This document shows positions 21,672 to 32,653 of a stretch of DNA of 60,000 bases, piece by piece. The position numbers and the translations under genes were made by a program. The DNA lies in assembly GCA_903813345.2 (NCBI GenBank), contig CAIIXF020000008.1, positions 37,574,867-37,634,866 on the forward strand, given 5' to 3'. How positions within the stretch are numbered: the first letter of the stretch is position 1; each line of letters opens with the position of its first letter. The notes beneath the pieces were generated by a model. That model saw only the letters and a list, made by a program, of their open reading frames with translations. It had not been told where the DNA came from and made no database searches. The stretch is from Owenia fusiformis. Lineage: Eukaryota; Annelida; Polychaeta; Sabellida; Oweniidae.

Positions 21672-22766
21672 TAATGGTTGCTTATTTACATTCATGAATC
21701 TATTTCATATAGAATTCGCAATGACCTAAATAATGCAAACCTAGAGTGTCTCTGGGTTGAAACTAAGGTAAAAAATGAAAAACTTCTCTATGGCCTCTTT
21801 TATCGTTCACCCTCCCAATCTGCAATCTCAAGAGATCAATATATGCATAACCTTGATTCGAATATTAGAGCTGCTTTATCAGTGAAATCTGACTTTGTTA
21901 TCTTTGGTGGCGATTTTAATTCAAGAAGTCAAAAATGGTGGGTTGGTGATACTAATACTTTAGAAGGAAATATGCTTTATGATGTGAGTGTGAATAATTC
22001 TCTGACCCAATTCATTGAGGAACCTACTAGAATTACAGCCACTTCTAGCTCATGTTTGGATCTAGTTTTCTCAAATTTTCCTGGAAAGGTATTAAAATCT
22101 GAGGTAAAACTGCCAATTGGGGGTTCCGTCCATAGCTCTGTTTCAGCACTTTTAGATTTCTCTCTGCCTGATAGACATGCAGGGGATTATAAGCAGATCT
22201 GGCATTACAGTGATGCTAACATTTTACAGTTAAATCAAGCTGTATCTGATTTTAACTGGGATGCACTTTTATCTCATGAAGACATTGATACTGTCACTGT
22301 AAATTTTACCAATGCATTGTTTGAGATTTTTCAAACTTATATTCCATCCAAAGTGAAATTTATAAAGAAAAGTGATATGCCCTGGTTTAATCATGACGTG
22401 AAATCAGCATTAAATAAGAAAGATAAATTGTATAGAAAATTAATTAAAAATATAAATGATTTTAACTTCACAACATTTAAACATCAATGTGATTTAGTCT
22501 CAGATGCAATTGTTCATGCAAAAACCAGTTATCAGGACAAGATGTGCAGTAATCTTGATGAAGAGGCAGCTAGTAAGAAAAATTATTGGACCATCATTAA
22601 AAAATTAATAGGTTCTAAATTTGCATCAGGAATTCCTTTTTTAGAGATTAACAGGACGATCATTGAAGATGACCATGCTAAAGCTAATGCATTTCTCCAT
22701 CAATTTTTACAGAAATTTCATCACAACATTGTTGATCAAACTTTACCAACTTGTCAAAAAAACTGA
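21672..22766 (+). pseudogene. LINE endonuclease, second part, and linker to RT
   Basis: The frame starts WLLIYIHESISY, continues with ECLWVETK, LYGLFYRSPS and the key FGGDFNSR (Asp and Asn of the active site), then LDLVFSN and the GSVHSSVSALL stretch, which corresponds to the terminal SDH motif of the family with Asp replaced (S-V-H). A helical linker of about 180 residues follows (DMPWFNHDVKSALNKKDKLYRKL). The frame ends at 22764-22766 by a shift. Confidence 0.82.
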
Positions 22767-22917
22767 TAACATGCTAATTGAAATTGATCTTTCACAGCAG
22801 TCAATAAATAAACATTTGAGGGAGCTTAAATCAAACAAAAAGGGGGGTGATGATAACATTACAAATAAAATGCTTAAACTGGTGGCAGATTCACTTGATG
22901 CAGAACTTCATAAACTT
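22760..22917 (+). pseudogene. LINE reverse transcriptase, first fragment
   Basis: In another frame from 22760 the LINE continues with NKHLRELKSNKKGGDDNI, the entry to the RT fingers (usual pattern L-K-x-x-K-x-x-G-x-D-x-I), up to about LHKLN. At about 22918 it changes abruptly to gypsy RT in a third frame. Confidence 0.75.
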
Positions 22918-23672
22918 AACATATTGAAGTACTTACAAGTTTATTCGAGAGGATCAGAAACGCAGGCCTCACAGTAAAACCATCAAAATGCTTTTTCGGA
23001 TATAGCTCTCTTGAATTCATTGGACACGAAATAGGAAAGGGTGAATTACACACAAAAGAAGAAATGGTTAAACACATAATCAAAGCAAAAACTCCAACAA
23101 ACAAAACTACCCTGAGATCATTCTTGGGATCAATTGGATATTATCAAAAGTTTATACCAAACTATTCAACGATAGCTGCACCACTAACAGACTTGACAAA
23201 AAAGGGAAATCCTGAAACATTGAAGTGGAACGACAAACATGAAACAGCTTTCAATACCCTGAAAGAAAAACTTGGAAGTCACCCAATCATGAAGTTACCT
23301 GATTTTCAAAAAGACTTTGTACTCAGAACCGATGCCTCTGATATTATGATAGGAGCCTTATTGATGCAGGAACATGATGACAAAATGCATATAGTTTCTT
23401 GTGCAAGTAAGAAATTGTCCAACAGAGAGAAAAACTACTCAACAATAGAACGAGAGTGCCTGGCGGTGGTTTGGGGAATAACAAAATTCCAAGAATATCT
23501 ACATGGTACAAAATTCACAATTCAAACAGACCACCAACCACTAGCATACCTTGAAAAAGCAAAATTGACTAACTCACGTTTAACACGATGGTCACTATTT
23601 TTGCAACAATACGAATATTCAATCCAAGTGATAAAAGGTACCAAAAACGTTGGTGCTTTGGTGATTTCTTAA
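22918..23672 (+). pseudogene. pol: Gypsy pol fragment: end of RT plus RNase H
   Basis: The frame starts (H)IEVLTSLFERIRNAGLTV, the RT thumb entry; FIGHEI, then FLGSIGYYQKFIPNYS follow. RNase H is nearly complete: the first Asp in LRTDASD, Glu in STIEREC, and the next Asp in QTDHQPL. Near 23655 a 5-base insertion shifts the frame just before the usual end of the domain, and stops follow. The catalytic YxDD block of RT, protease and integrase are absent. Confidence 0.88.
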
Positions 23673-23792
23673 GTAGAGACATGTAATATAAAACACTTTA
23701 AAGAAATCAATTAAAACAAAAACACACATATCACAATACACATACACTTAAATATTTTAAGTAGAACGAAAATTATATGTATATAATTTCTT

Positions 23793-23806
23793 GAAAATGG
23801 GGGTAA
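23793..23806 (+). other. Polypurine tract
   Basis: GAAAATGGGGGTAA sits directly before the right LTR, where plus-strand DNA synthesis is primed in LTR elements. Confidence 0.8.
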
Positions 23807-25035
23807 TGTCACATATCAATGCAGTATGGGAGTATACCTCCTTTTTGAAACACTACCTTGTTTACCTCCTTTGTACAATTTCTTTGGCAATGCATTCACA
23901 CTTTCTAATTATACCATAAACAATGAATAGGATTAAAACTGTACAAGGTTACTTTGCTATGTAGAGCAAGATTTGTGTGTAGAAGGCAAGTAAGGCAGGC
24001 ACAGATGGGTGTAAAAATATGAGAAAGTTATCTAAGGTATTTATGTTCAATCTATTTTGTTAATTTTATGTAGATGTCATGTTAATATACTATTTTATTC
24101 AATTACTACAAATGTTAGATTTTATGGAGTGAGTTAGACAAGTTACTTAGCAAATAATTATTTTATATTTTAAGCGTTCAGTGTTGTATGAGAAAGATGA
24201 TATTGTTGCGTAAAAGACTAGACAGTTTGTAGCAGAATGTGATGTCTATAGCGTGACGTAATTGATGAAGTAATTACCATTCATATGTGATATGTGCGTA
24301 AGAGACTAGGCAGTTCGTAGCAGAATGTGATGTCCATAGCGTGACGTAATTGAAGTAATGACTATTCATATGTGATAATTGTGATGCGAAATATTACCTG
24401 ATATGAGGTGAGACAAAATATTTATTAATTATTCCCAGAGTGACCTGACCTTGCTGAACGTTATGTATATTGCTACAATTCTACGATAAACTATATTGTG
24501 AAATATCATCATTCCTGTGATTGACTGTGGCGTTATAGTTATAATGATGCTGATGCTGCGTAAATGAACATGAACCTATGTTGCTGATATCGCATATTCC
24601 ATATGGTATCTTATGCTGCAATCGTGAACAATAACCCTTACTACATAAAGATACAATCATCTATCGAGGAATCCTAATATACAAGCATCTCCCCAGTGAT
24701 TGTCATATACACCCAGTGATTGTTATATACAGGGTGATCTTAAAACTATAGATCTAAAATTCTCGTGATGAACATTTGAGTTCTACCAAATGTGAACAAT
24801 ATATAATTTGTGCATTATCACGCTTAGGAGTGTTTAGAGCATTTAATTTGAACGCAGATAGATCTGTTAAGTAAGATAGGCGTTAGGTGTTAGTTAGTGT
24901 ACATATTTTCGTATTATTCATTTTCTTATTTTATATTTATACGAAAACAAGTTATTCTTTTAATAAACTTTAATATGTTATTTTAATTACATGTTTTGTT
25001 AGGGGTCATAAAATTATACCCGGGAACTCTTGACA
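23807..25035 (+). repeat. Right (3') LTR, 1229 bp
   Basis: It is uninterrupted and about 99% identical to the left copy. It ends TTGACA and is followed by the ATGTG target duplication. Confidence 0.95.
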
Positions 25036-25040
25036 ATGTG

Positions 25041-25428
25041 CAGTATGGCAAGTGATTTTAGAAATGTTTACGAATTTTGTGGCATAATGCATCACGTCAC
25101 TTAATGACCACTATTTCAGCCTATCTGTTTTCAAACCCTTAAATATTCCCAAAGGTATAATTTGACACTGAATTAGTCATTGTAAACCGAGAAATAATCT
25201 TTTCTGGCCTAAAGGATATTCTTCATTTTGAAATTGATGTCATGAAATTAATAAATGACACCTTAGGGATGAAAGGGTTAATGTGTATTTTTGCACTCAC
25301 CAAAAATATTTTTGGAGTTGTGATTCTGAAAGCCGACACTCCCAATGGTGTTTTGAAATCTTAGTGCAGATGAAGCCTTTTATTTGAATTACGTACTTCA
25401 AAAAACGAACTGCGAAACGAAAATTATC
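25041..25428. other. No gene seen
   Basis: AT-rich DNA between the right LTR flank and the next MITE. Confidence 0.45.
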
Positions 25429-25586
25429 GAGAGGTTAAGCTACACGTATAAATGCAAACCGTGAACCTGAACGCGTAAGTCCACGCTCAAGTACACGTTA
25501 AAGAAAATTTTCAGTTAAGCTACACGTCTGAAACCATGTCAGTGGACGTGGAGCTATATTTATGTGGCGACTGTGTCTAAGGTCAT

Positions 25587-25661
25587 GTCTCTATGGTGTA
25601 ATGGATAGCACTTCGGCAATCTAGCACTTCACGTATGTCAGTTAGGCCTGGGTTCGAATCT
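25587..25661 (+). ncRNA. tRNA-derived SINE head or tRNA pseudogene
   Basis: A good A box (TGGTGTAATGG, 25594-25604, continuing ATAGCAC as in Gln/Arg-type tRNAs) and B box (GGTTCGAATC, from 25651) are correctly spaced for RNA polymerase III. The 3' side of the T stem and acceptor stem is replaced by TTTTTTATTT, so a complete cloverleaf cannot form and the sequence is not a working tRNA. Confidence 0.65.
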
Positions 25662-25692
25662 TTTTTATTTATTTCATATTCAACCACAATTG

Positions 25693-26466
25693 AAGGGTCT
25701 AGTGCACTTTCCATTATGATTTCCCCATGAACAAAATGAATCATTTTTAACTGTATATCATAAAGAATACAATGTCACATAATACTTTGAAAAATATTTA
25801 AGCGTTTAGACCCACATTGGCTGAGGTTGAGGTCATTAAGTTCTGCAAGGGTATATTGACTTGACATTGGATGTGTTCTATTGACTTAACATGTGGATAC
25901 CATCAGATTCCGATGGAGGCCATTGGTTTCTATTGATTTCCCCAAAAATACACTATGACCTGAATTGATTGCAAATTAAATAATTTCACAATATGACACA
26001 AATGGTATATCACATCAGATGTGCAAATATAAAGTTTGCAATCGATTCAGGTCAAACTTCAAATTAAAAGATAATACATATTTTCATCATTTTTCATCAT
26101 TTTTTTCAAAATGGCTATAGAAAAATGCTTCAAAAGCAACTTTTACACTAACAGAATCCCATACAACTTTGTAAATACAAAGATTATACTGTTATGTTTC
26201 ATTAATAAATAACATATTTGGATAAGATGTAGGGATGTGTAGGATGCAAATGGATTTTGGCAGACACAAAAAGGCTTCATGGTTTGGCATCTCAACCCCT
26301 GTATATTTTATGATTGAATATTGGCCCTAATAAGTGGCCCATTCATCAATACAGTGCTGAATACTAGTGTACATATAATTGAAATAATAAAAGCAGTATA
26401 TTTATTTTGAAAAATCAGATGAATTTATTTTTGTTCATGGGGAGATCATAGCACACTAGATCCTTT
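25693..26466. mobile_element. Nested foldback element
   Basis: AAGGGTCTAGTGC and ATGATTTCCCCATGAACAAAA at the left match the complement of TTTTTGTTCATGGGGAGATCAT and GCACACTAGATCCTTT at the right. Arms are about 60-70 bp. No ORF. Confidence 0.7.
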
Positions 26467-26978
26467 CTTGCCCTGGTTGTCATTTCATTTCGTTTAGTAT
26501 ACATATGGTACTAAGCCCCGGGCATCAAATTGGTCTTGCCAATTTATATTGTACGGAATGAACAAGCGATCACATTTCAAGTTGTCATTTACCAATTAAA
26601 ATGTATTCTTATTTCCAATTAAGGATTGGGGTTTACCAATATAACAAGCAAGATTGTCTGTGTCAAATATGGGCTCCAGGGCCATCCTAGAACATAGCTA
26701 AAATCAATCACGTAATGAGCGACGTGTAATCACTCAACTTTCACGCTTACCTGAAGAAAGTAGACTAATCTGAAGTCATTTTCCTGCGCGCGCATAGAAG
26801 TACACGTTCATGCTTTGTTGAATACGCGTCTGTAAATTGCACGAATATGATAATCTCATGTAAAAACCTGTAAATTTCACGCTGGCCCACAGGAAATAAA
26901 CAAATCTGACGTCATTTATCTGCGCGCGCATTGAAGTTCACGTTCAAGTTTTGTTAAATACGTGTAGCTTAACCTCTC

Positions 26979-27048
26979 TACTTATTCGTAAACGTAACGA
27001 GATACGGATGCGGATACGTTTTAGCTAATTCGTTTTGCGAAACCTCTC
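26979..27048. mobile_element. Orphan right end of a GAGAGGTTTCGC element
   Basis: About 70 bp ending TTTTGCGAAACCTCTC abuts the end of the 25429 element. It mirrors the left end at 6842. No partner is seen nearby. Confidence 0.5.
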
Positions 27049-27294
27049 TAATATTAATGCTACTAGTAGGTTTCATGTTTGCCAATAATTTCTCAAATTG
27101 TGTAAATGGTACCCCTTCCTTAATCCCAAGAATATTCTCTTTGAGGAATTTCCCACAGTAATCCAATGGTATTGTTCCAAGCATTGTATAATTAGGATGT
27201 TAATTTTATCATATATTGTAGCATACGGTTTCGTAGCCTTTTACGTTCATCTTAAACTTATTTTGCAATACGCATTACCCATACGTAAGTAACC
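27049..27294. other. No gene seen
   Basis: Short frames on both strands here have no recognisable product. Confidence 0.4.
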
Positions 27295-27375
27295 TAAGCA
27301 TCGTTCAGAATAAAAATGAATTTATATAATATACAGTATATTATATAAATTTATTTTTATTCTGAACGATGCTTA
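27295..27375. repeat. 81-bp palindrome, 40-bp arms, 1-base centre
   Basis: TAAGCATCGTTCAGAATAAA leads the left arm; the right arm is its complement with one mismatch. The centre is A27335. It could be a tiny palindromic MITE or a replication-slippage product. Confidence 0.92.
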
Positions 27376-27592
27376 CTTATCAATTACTTAATTACTTGTA
27401 CTTACATGTACTTATGTACCTATACTGACCTGTCATCTTTAGATATAAAACTACATGTATGAGTGATTTCCGTCATGCGCATCGCGAAATTAGAAATTTT
27501 TTAATTTACCCAATCCCTCCCACTCTTGTATTATCTATTTGAAATATTTGCAAAACATGGGGGCGGTTATTCTATTACTAATTTCATATGTA

Positions 27593-28180
27593 CAGGGTGG
27601 ACCAAAAAAAAACAATACCCAACTTCGAATCAGGATAAAAATAGTTACATTCAATATGGTACATTGACTTACATACCATTTTAAAGGTTATACAATCTCA
27701 AACAATTTGGTATATAACACTGTATCATGAAATCAAAAGTAAAGTTTTATTATACTTATTTGGGAGGTTGGGTCGCTATTTAAGGTCTCCAGATTTTAGG
27801 GAGAAAATAGTAAATCTGCGGAATTATGTTAATTTCTTATCTATAGAATATCATTCTTTTGTTAGGTGAATACATGCTTGGATATTGATATTTGCATCAT
27901 TGTGTGACTTAATCTATTCAGCAGGAGATCCAAAGGGCAAATTGTGCTTCGGTTAGCGACATTTCTATCTCCGCCGTGGCGTGATATAGTCCCGATTTCT
28001 CGGTACACGAGTTCGTAGAAAAATACGACACCTCATACAAGAGGACATAACTCAACCCATAAATTATCAATTTTGATTCTGTTTGAATTTTTAGGATGCC
28101 AGATACGAGAGTTGTGATATATAAAGCCATCGTTATGTTTCATAAGGGATAAAATAGTGTATTTGGTGTAGGCCCGACTT
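27593..28180 (+). mobile_element. Mariner-like element, 5' part
   Basis: TA precedes CAGGGTGGACCAAAAAAAAA. The first 300 bp match, in inverted orientation, the end of the element at 38651-39304. A short frame at about 28095 (MPDTRVVIYKAIVMFHKG) could be the transposase start; it stops at once. The far end is missing. Confidence 0.75.
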
Positions 28181-30472
28181 GAATATTATCTTCCAAAAAA
28201 AAAAATTGTCCGCTAAAAAGTTGGCAGAAATTTGTCTTCATGGTTTTCAGCACTAACCTTCAGGTGTTCTCGATTATTTTGGATATCTCTGATCTTTTTG
28301 TCAGCTTAACTTTTTTAACCTACCTGTAGTTCATGGAGAAAATGATATCGAAAGTGCACTCTCATTTTCACCCTAAATCGTATTTTTGGCGAGTCATGAC
28401 CTCATGACGTAAATTCCGGTTTTGAAGTTTTGAGGTGGAAGTTTTCAAATTGTCGAATATGCCCGAATATGACGACAGTAACAATAAATTGGACCCTAAG
28501 GTGTTGCTGTCTGGTGTATAAAGTATAAGGGAACAAACAGATAACATTGAAGTAAGTATATAACAGGTGCTATCGATAAAAGTGAAGGAACAAGTCGTAA
28601 AAGTTCACTAAAATTATTCCAAGATCGAAGATGGCTTCCAATTTTCTAAGTTGAATTTTGAATGACCAGTTTTGCCATTCCAATCTGAATTATTGTGCTT
28701 TTAGGGTATAACTAGATGGTCGATATTACCCTGGGATATTACTAGATTCTTGATCAACTTAAGACTTTTATGAATCCCGATCTAGACCAAGGGCCAAGCA
28801 GAGACATGAAAAACTGTTTTCCATGTCTCTGGGCCAAGGCATTATTACGGTCTACAACTTGTGGACTGCGATAACTAAGGCTCACCAAGTTTTCTTTCTT
28901 TGACTTTTCATCAGGATGATTAAGCCTAGTTGAACTAAGATTGCTGTCATGTCTGCATTTCACAGTTCAAAATCAACTTGTGTAGTAATTTGACACCGAC
29001 TTCTAATTTGCCTCATTGACTTATCGTTTCTCAAACATATTTTCAAAAATCAGGAAATAAGGGTGAAGAGCGGGGAAATTTTATTGGGAATTTCATTGTG
29101 AAAAACTACCGAGTGACAATTTAAACCACAGATCCGGAGCCAGATCCCGCTCCTATTGGTAGTAGGCTCAAAGGATAAAAAATATTTATTGAGCATAGAC
29201 ACAGAGCAGGTTATCTGGCAGAGGTCCGTGATTTCCTTCAAGTGTAGGGTGACATTACATTTCTTTCTCTGTATTGTCTTTATTATTTTGATCAACTGAA
29301 ATTGTTAAATGTTTATTGGGCATATTTTTTCTCATTTTGATGCAAGAAAAGCTCCTGGTAATACTGCTAATACTTATATCTGGCCAGCTTTAGAGAGAGC
29401 CAGTTTAATTTAGCTACATTTAATCTTTCAACATAATTTCAACGGTTGGTGTGAAACTTTTTCATATTTTGATCTAGCATCATTGATGAAATATCTCCAG
29501 ATCTTCTTAAGCCTTTACTAGCAGCTTTCCCATAATTTTAACAGTTGGTGTGAAACTTTTTCATGTTATGAACTGAGTTGAACTCTGGCCAAAAAGCCTT
29601 GCTTTTGATGATCTGTGGAATTCATTTTCAAATGTTCATATTTTGATCAAGCATCGCTGTAGAAAAATCTCTTAAGCCTTTACTATCAAAAGGTCCAAAA
29701 TTAACAGACATAAGCAAAAATATTGGAAATGTTTTTCAAATATTCAAATATCCAACCATTTTTCAATAAAAGGTGCAATTTTTTAATCATCAAATAGTCT
29801 GCTTCACTGTTTACAGTGCAAAACACTTTATCTTTGCACCATTGCATTTAATGCATTGTCTTATTAATGTTAGGTATAGGCAATATTTATAGCCTTTTCA
29901 GTCAATTTCACTTTTGAGAAGGGTATTTTTTATATTCTATGGGGAAAATGAACTGAAAATGTCATTAGCCAGAGAGCACAACTGCATTGGCCAAATAGGA
30001 TGGTAAGGTACATTTGAATGAATCTAAATTTCAATATTAGATGCTTTTTTACAGATGCAAAAGGAGTATTTCCATGCATAACATATCCAAGAACTGACTG
30101 TATACTAAATGCTCTTCACACTTTGATTTTCAGGCAGGCAAAGAGTGGGTACTAAAGCTCTGGGTGTTATATGAACATGAAGTGAAAGAACCCATGCAGA
30201 TTGCTTGAGTAGAAATGATCTATAGTTACTCAGTTCCTCAAAAAACTTAAAGATGCAGGTTTGTTTCCTTGTTCATTTAAATTAGTTGAAGTCATGATAA
30301 TATTAGCTCACGTGGGTTCAAATGATCAAAAACCTGAATGTTTGATATTGCTAAAAGCATTTTTGTTACTAAAATTAGGCTCAGTTGGCAGTCAGAGACT
30401 TCAAGATGTTACACTTTTGTACACACATTGATTTTATGTCACTGCCTACTAAAATGGTAAGATATTTAAGGA
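28181..30472. other. No gene seen
   Basis: One segment near 28215 (AGTTGGCAGAAATTTGTCTT) recurs in the tandem repeat at 37575. Small frames on the minus strand at 28754-28963 and 29050-29295 look accidental. Around 29420-29600 a motif AAC(A/G)GTTGGTGTGAAACTTTT occurs twice. Confidence 0.45.
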
Positions 30473-30639
30473 ATAAAGACCAAGTTTTTATAATTTATGG
30501 CGTAATATATGACCGAAACTTTTATTCTGCTCATTGTTAAAAGACCGAAATTGCGAAGCGATTGAGGTCTTTGGCAATGGCCAGAATAAAATTTGAGGTC
30601 ATATATTTGACATATATCATAAAATCGAGGTCTTTGTTA
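30473..30639. mobile_element. Small foldback element
   Basis: Arms of about 75 bp (TAAAGACC...AATATATGACC...TTTTATTCTG and the complement) meet at a short centre, GAAATTGCGAAGCGATTGA. Confidence 0.75.
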
Positions 30640-31856
30640 CGATTCTAATATGATAAACAGACAAGAAACACAACTATTTGCATTTATGAATTTTAGCAGT
30701 CATGCATACTCCAACATCCAGTTGTCAGCAGTTAGCATTCAGCATCTAGAACAAATTCTTAGAACTTGAAAAAATGTAACTAATAGTGTTTAGATTAGAT
30801 GTAGCATCCAGGTGGCTACATTTTGTCATTTTAATGCTTTGTTAGAGATTGCTTCAAAAATATTTATTGTTGCCTTGATGATACTGGAGTAATAGGTATT
30901 GAAAGAACCATAAACCTGCCTGTCATCTATGTACTAATTTTCTCTAACAACTTGTTTAAATATTCCTTTAGATGCCATAACGTACATCATCATTGTTGTA
31001 TCTGGCACGGCTTTCTGATGCTGCTCCTCTCTAATACCTGACTCCTTATTTTGGCTGTGACATCATGTGAGAATACTTCAGAGATAAGCAAAACAGGTGA
31101 GAAAGTCCTATTACGTGGGTACTGTAGATACACTTAAAGGGGCAACAAGGACTGTAGAGAGAAACTTCGAAATTTTTATTTTTTTCTGAGCTATCAGGTC
31201 AATATTTAGCTTTATATCTTCTTTGACATATATATTTTCTTGAAATGTATGGATAAACTATCAATTTCAGCATTAAGCAGTATAAATTCAGTTCAAAGCT
31301 TCTATAAAGGGTGTCCCAATTCATAGATTTTAAGATTCACAACGTTTCAAGAGGAATATCAGCTGAACTAATGTTCATCCAGGGGGTTTCTTAGGAGATA
31401 ATAAAAAAATAATTTTAGTCTTGATGAAATATACAAACTTAAATATATTTTGACACTGGTCAATGATCATTTAATGCCCCCTATGCACTAATTGTTGCAC
31501 CTTTAATTTGGCTACTGTTTAATTTGACGGATTGAAAAGGTCTGCCAAACAAAAATCCACCAATTTTCAGGTGTATTTTGGAAAATCTCCAAATCTCTGA
31601 AATATTTCATTTGTGTAAGCCTTTCTATTTGGATTTCATTGCTATACCAAGACTTACTGTATGCTATACACCTGAGTTTGAAATGCTGATTTCCAGATCA
31701 ATGATAAGACTTAAAACTCAGTTCTTAATCTCAGTTCTTAAGTGTGATAATTAACTGTATCTACAGTATGTTTCATGAATTAAGTTGAGTGTTCATTTTC
31801 AAATCATAAATATGCAGGTCAAGGTACATTCTGATATACATGTCCATGATATACTG
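30640..31856. other. No gene seen
   Basis: AT-rich DNA without supported coding frames or structured repeats. Confidence 0.45.
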
Positions 31857-31858
31857 TA

Positions 31859-32081
31859 CTCCCACTAATATTTGACACAATTATATTTTGCGTTTTTGGC
31901 ATTTTGTTTCACGGCTATTATATTTCGCTAATTTTCAATTTTTTTGGCTTATTTGGCCATATTGTCAACATTGAAATCCCGGAATTAGAACTGCTGGAAT
32001 TTTCGCGCCTTTTATAATTCGCGAATTTTCCAATTTTTGCGAAAAGCCCAAAAAAAAGTAGCGTGCCAAAATTAATGGGAG
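31859..32081. mobile_element. Tc1/mariner-type MITE, 223 bp
   Basis: Ends CTCCCACTAATATTTGACAC and GTGCCAAAATTAATGGGAG are near complements, flanked by TA at 31857-31858 and 32082-32083. Confidence 0.8.
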
Positions 32082-32653
32082 TACAATATTATCATTGCAC
32101 TGTAGGTGCTATATTGTGATCAATTTAATGGGCGGGTGTGTGGTTGCTCAGGGGTCCCTTAATTTGCTTGTTTGTAAAAAGTACTTCAAGGTGTTTGACT
32201 GCATCGTTGGTCCACAGCTGGTACAAAAAGCCATGACAACATGTTATGACAACATTTAAAGCTTGTGCAAAGCTTTAAATGATATAGGCTTTTTTTTACC
32301 TATTATAGCCCAGCTCTGGATTAAAATATTGTCAACATTGAAATCCCCGAATTAGAACTGCTGGAATTTTTGCGCCTTTTATAATTCGCGAATTTTCCAA
32401 TTTTTGTGAAAAGCCCAAAAAAAAGTAGCGTGCCAAAATTAATGGGAGTACAATATTATCATCGCACCGTAGGTGCTATATTGTGATCAATTTAATGGGC
32501 GGGTGTGTGGTTGCTCAGGGGTCCCTTAATTTGCTTGTTTGTAAAAAGTACTTCAAGGTGTTTGACTGCATCGTTGGTCCACAGCTGGTGCAAAAAGCCA
32601 TGACAACATGTTATGACAACATTTAAAGCTTGTGCAAAGCTTTAAATGATATA
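31959..32653 (+). repeat. Tandem duplication, 328 bp, period 367
   Basis: 31959-32286 and 32326-32653 are nearly identical (about six or seven differences seen), separated by 39 bp. The unit includes the right half of the 31859 MITE, so the duplication is younger than that insertion. Confidence 0.95.

Larger units (their letters stand above)
18083..22917 (+). mobile_element. LINE with 2A-like motif, interrupted and 3'-deleted
   Basis: Pieces in order: hydrophobic N-terminus with 2A motif (18083-18550), start of the apurinic-type endonuclease (18541-18745), foreign insert (about 18740-21670), rest of the endonuclease and linker (21672-22766), start of RT (22760-22917). Then the gypsy RT begins without any LINE 3' UTR or A-tail. 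The clade (CR1/L2/Crack-like) is inferred from architecture only. Confidence 0.82.
10092..25035 (+). mobile_element. Ty3/gypsy LTR retrotransposon with 10 kb of foreign interior
   Basis: The two LTRs (10092-11819 and 23807-25035) begin TGTCAC and end TTGACA, and the element is flanked by ATGTG at 10087-10091 and 25036-25040, a 5-bp target duplication. Order inside: PBS, leader, gag start (12173-12532), foreign DNA (about 12540-22917), RT end plus RNase H (22918-23672), PPT, LTR. Protease, most of RT and all of integrase are missing, so the element is non-autonomous. The matching TSD shows that it inserted as one unit. By eye the LTRs differ by ten substitutions and one 2-bp indel over about 1227 bp (0.8%), so the insertion is recent. 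Confidence 0.93.
25429..26978. mobile_element. GAGAGGTT family element, 1.55 kb, with nested insert
   Basis: Perfect terminal inverted repeats of at least 21 bp (GAGAGGTTAAGCTACACGTA...) bound the element. Subterminal copies of AAGCTACACG and GCGCGCAT...AAGTTCACGTTCA occur. A tRNA-like head (25587-25661) and a nested foldback (25693-26466) explain the extra size compared with the 488-bp copy at 14259. Confidence 0.8.

Noticed and set aside
10092-25035. Autonomous, active gypsy element
   Set aside because: Despite near-identical LTRs, protease, most of RT and all of integrase are missing and RNase H is frameshifted at its end.
25587-25661. Functional tRNA gene
   Set aside because: The pol III boxes are good, but the 3' T-stem and acceptor stem are missing, so no cloverleaf can form.
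27918-28130. 70-codon minus ORF as a gene
   Set aside because: It lies antisense within the decayed mariner end and shows no conserved domain.
30128-30208. Possible exon after TTTTCAG at about 30134 (AGKEWVLKLWVLYEHEV...)
   Set aside because: Only 24 codons, no family recognised, and no matching donor or partner exon.
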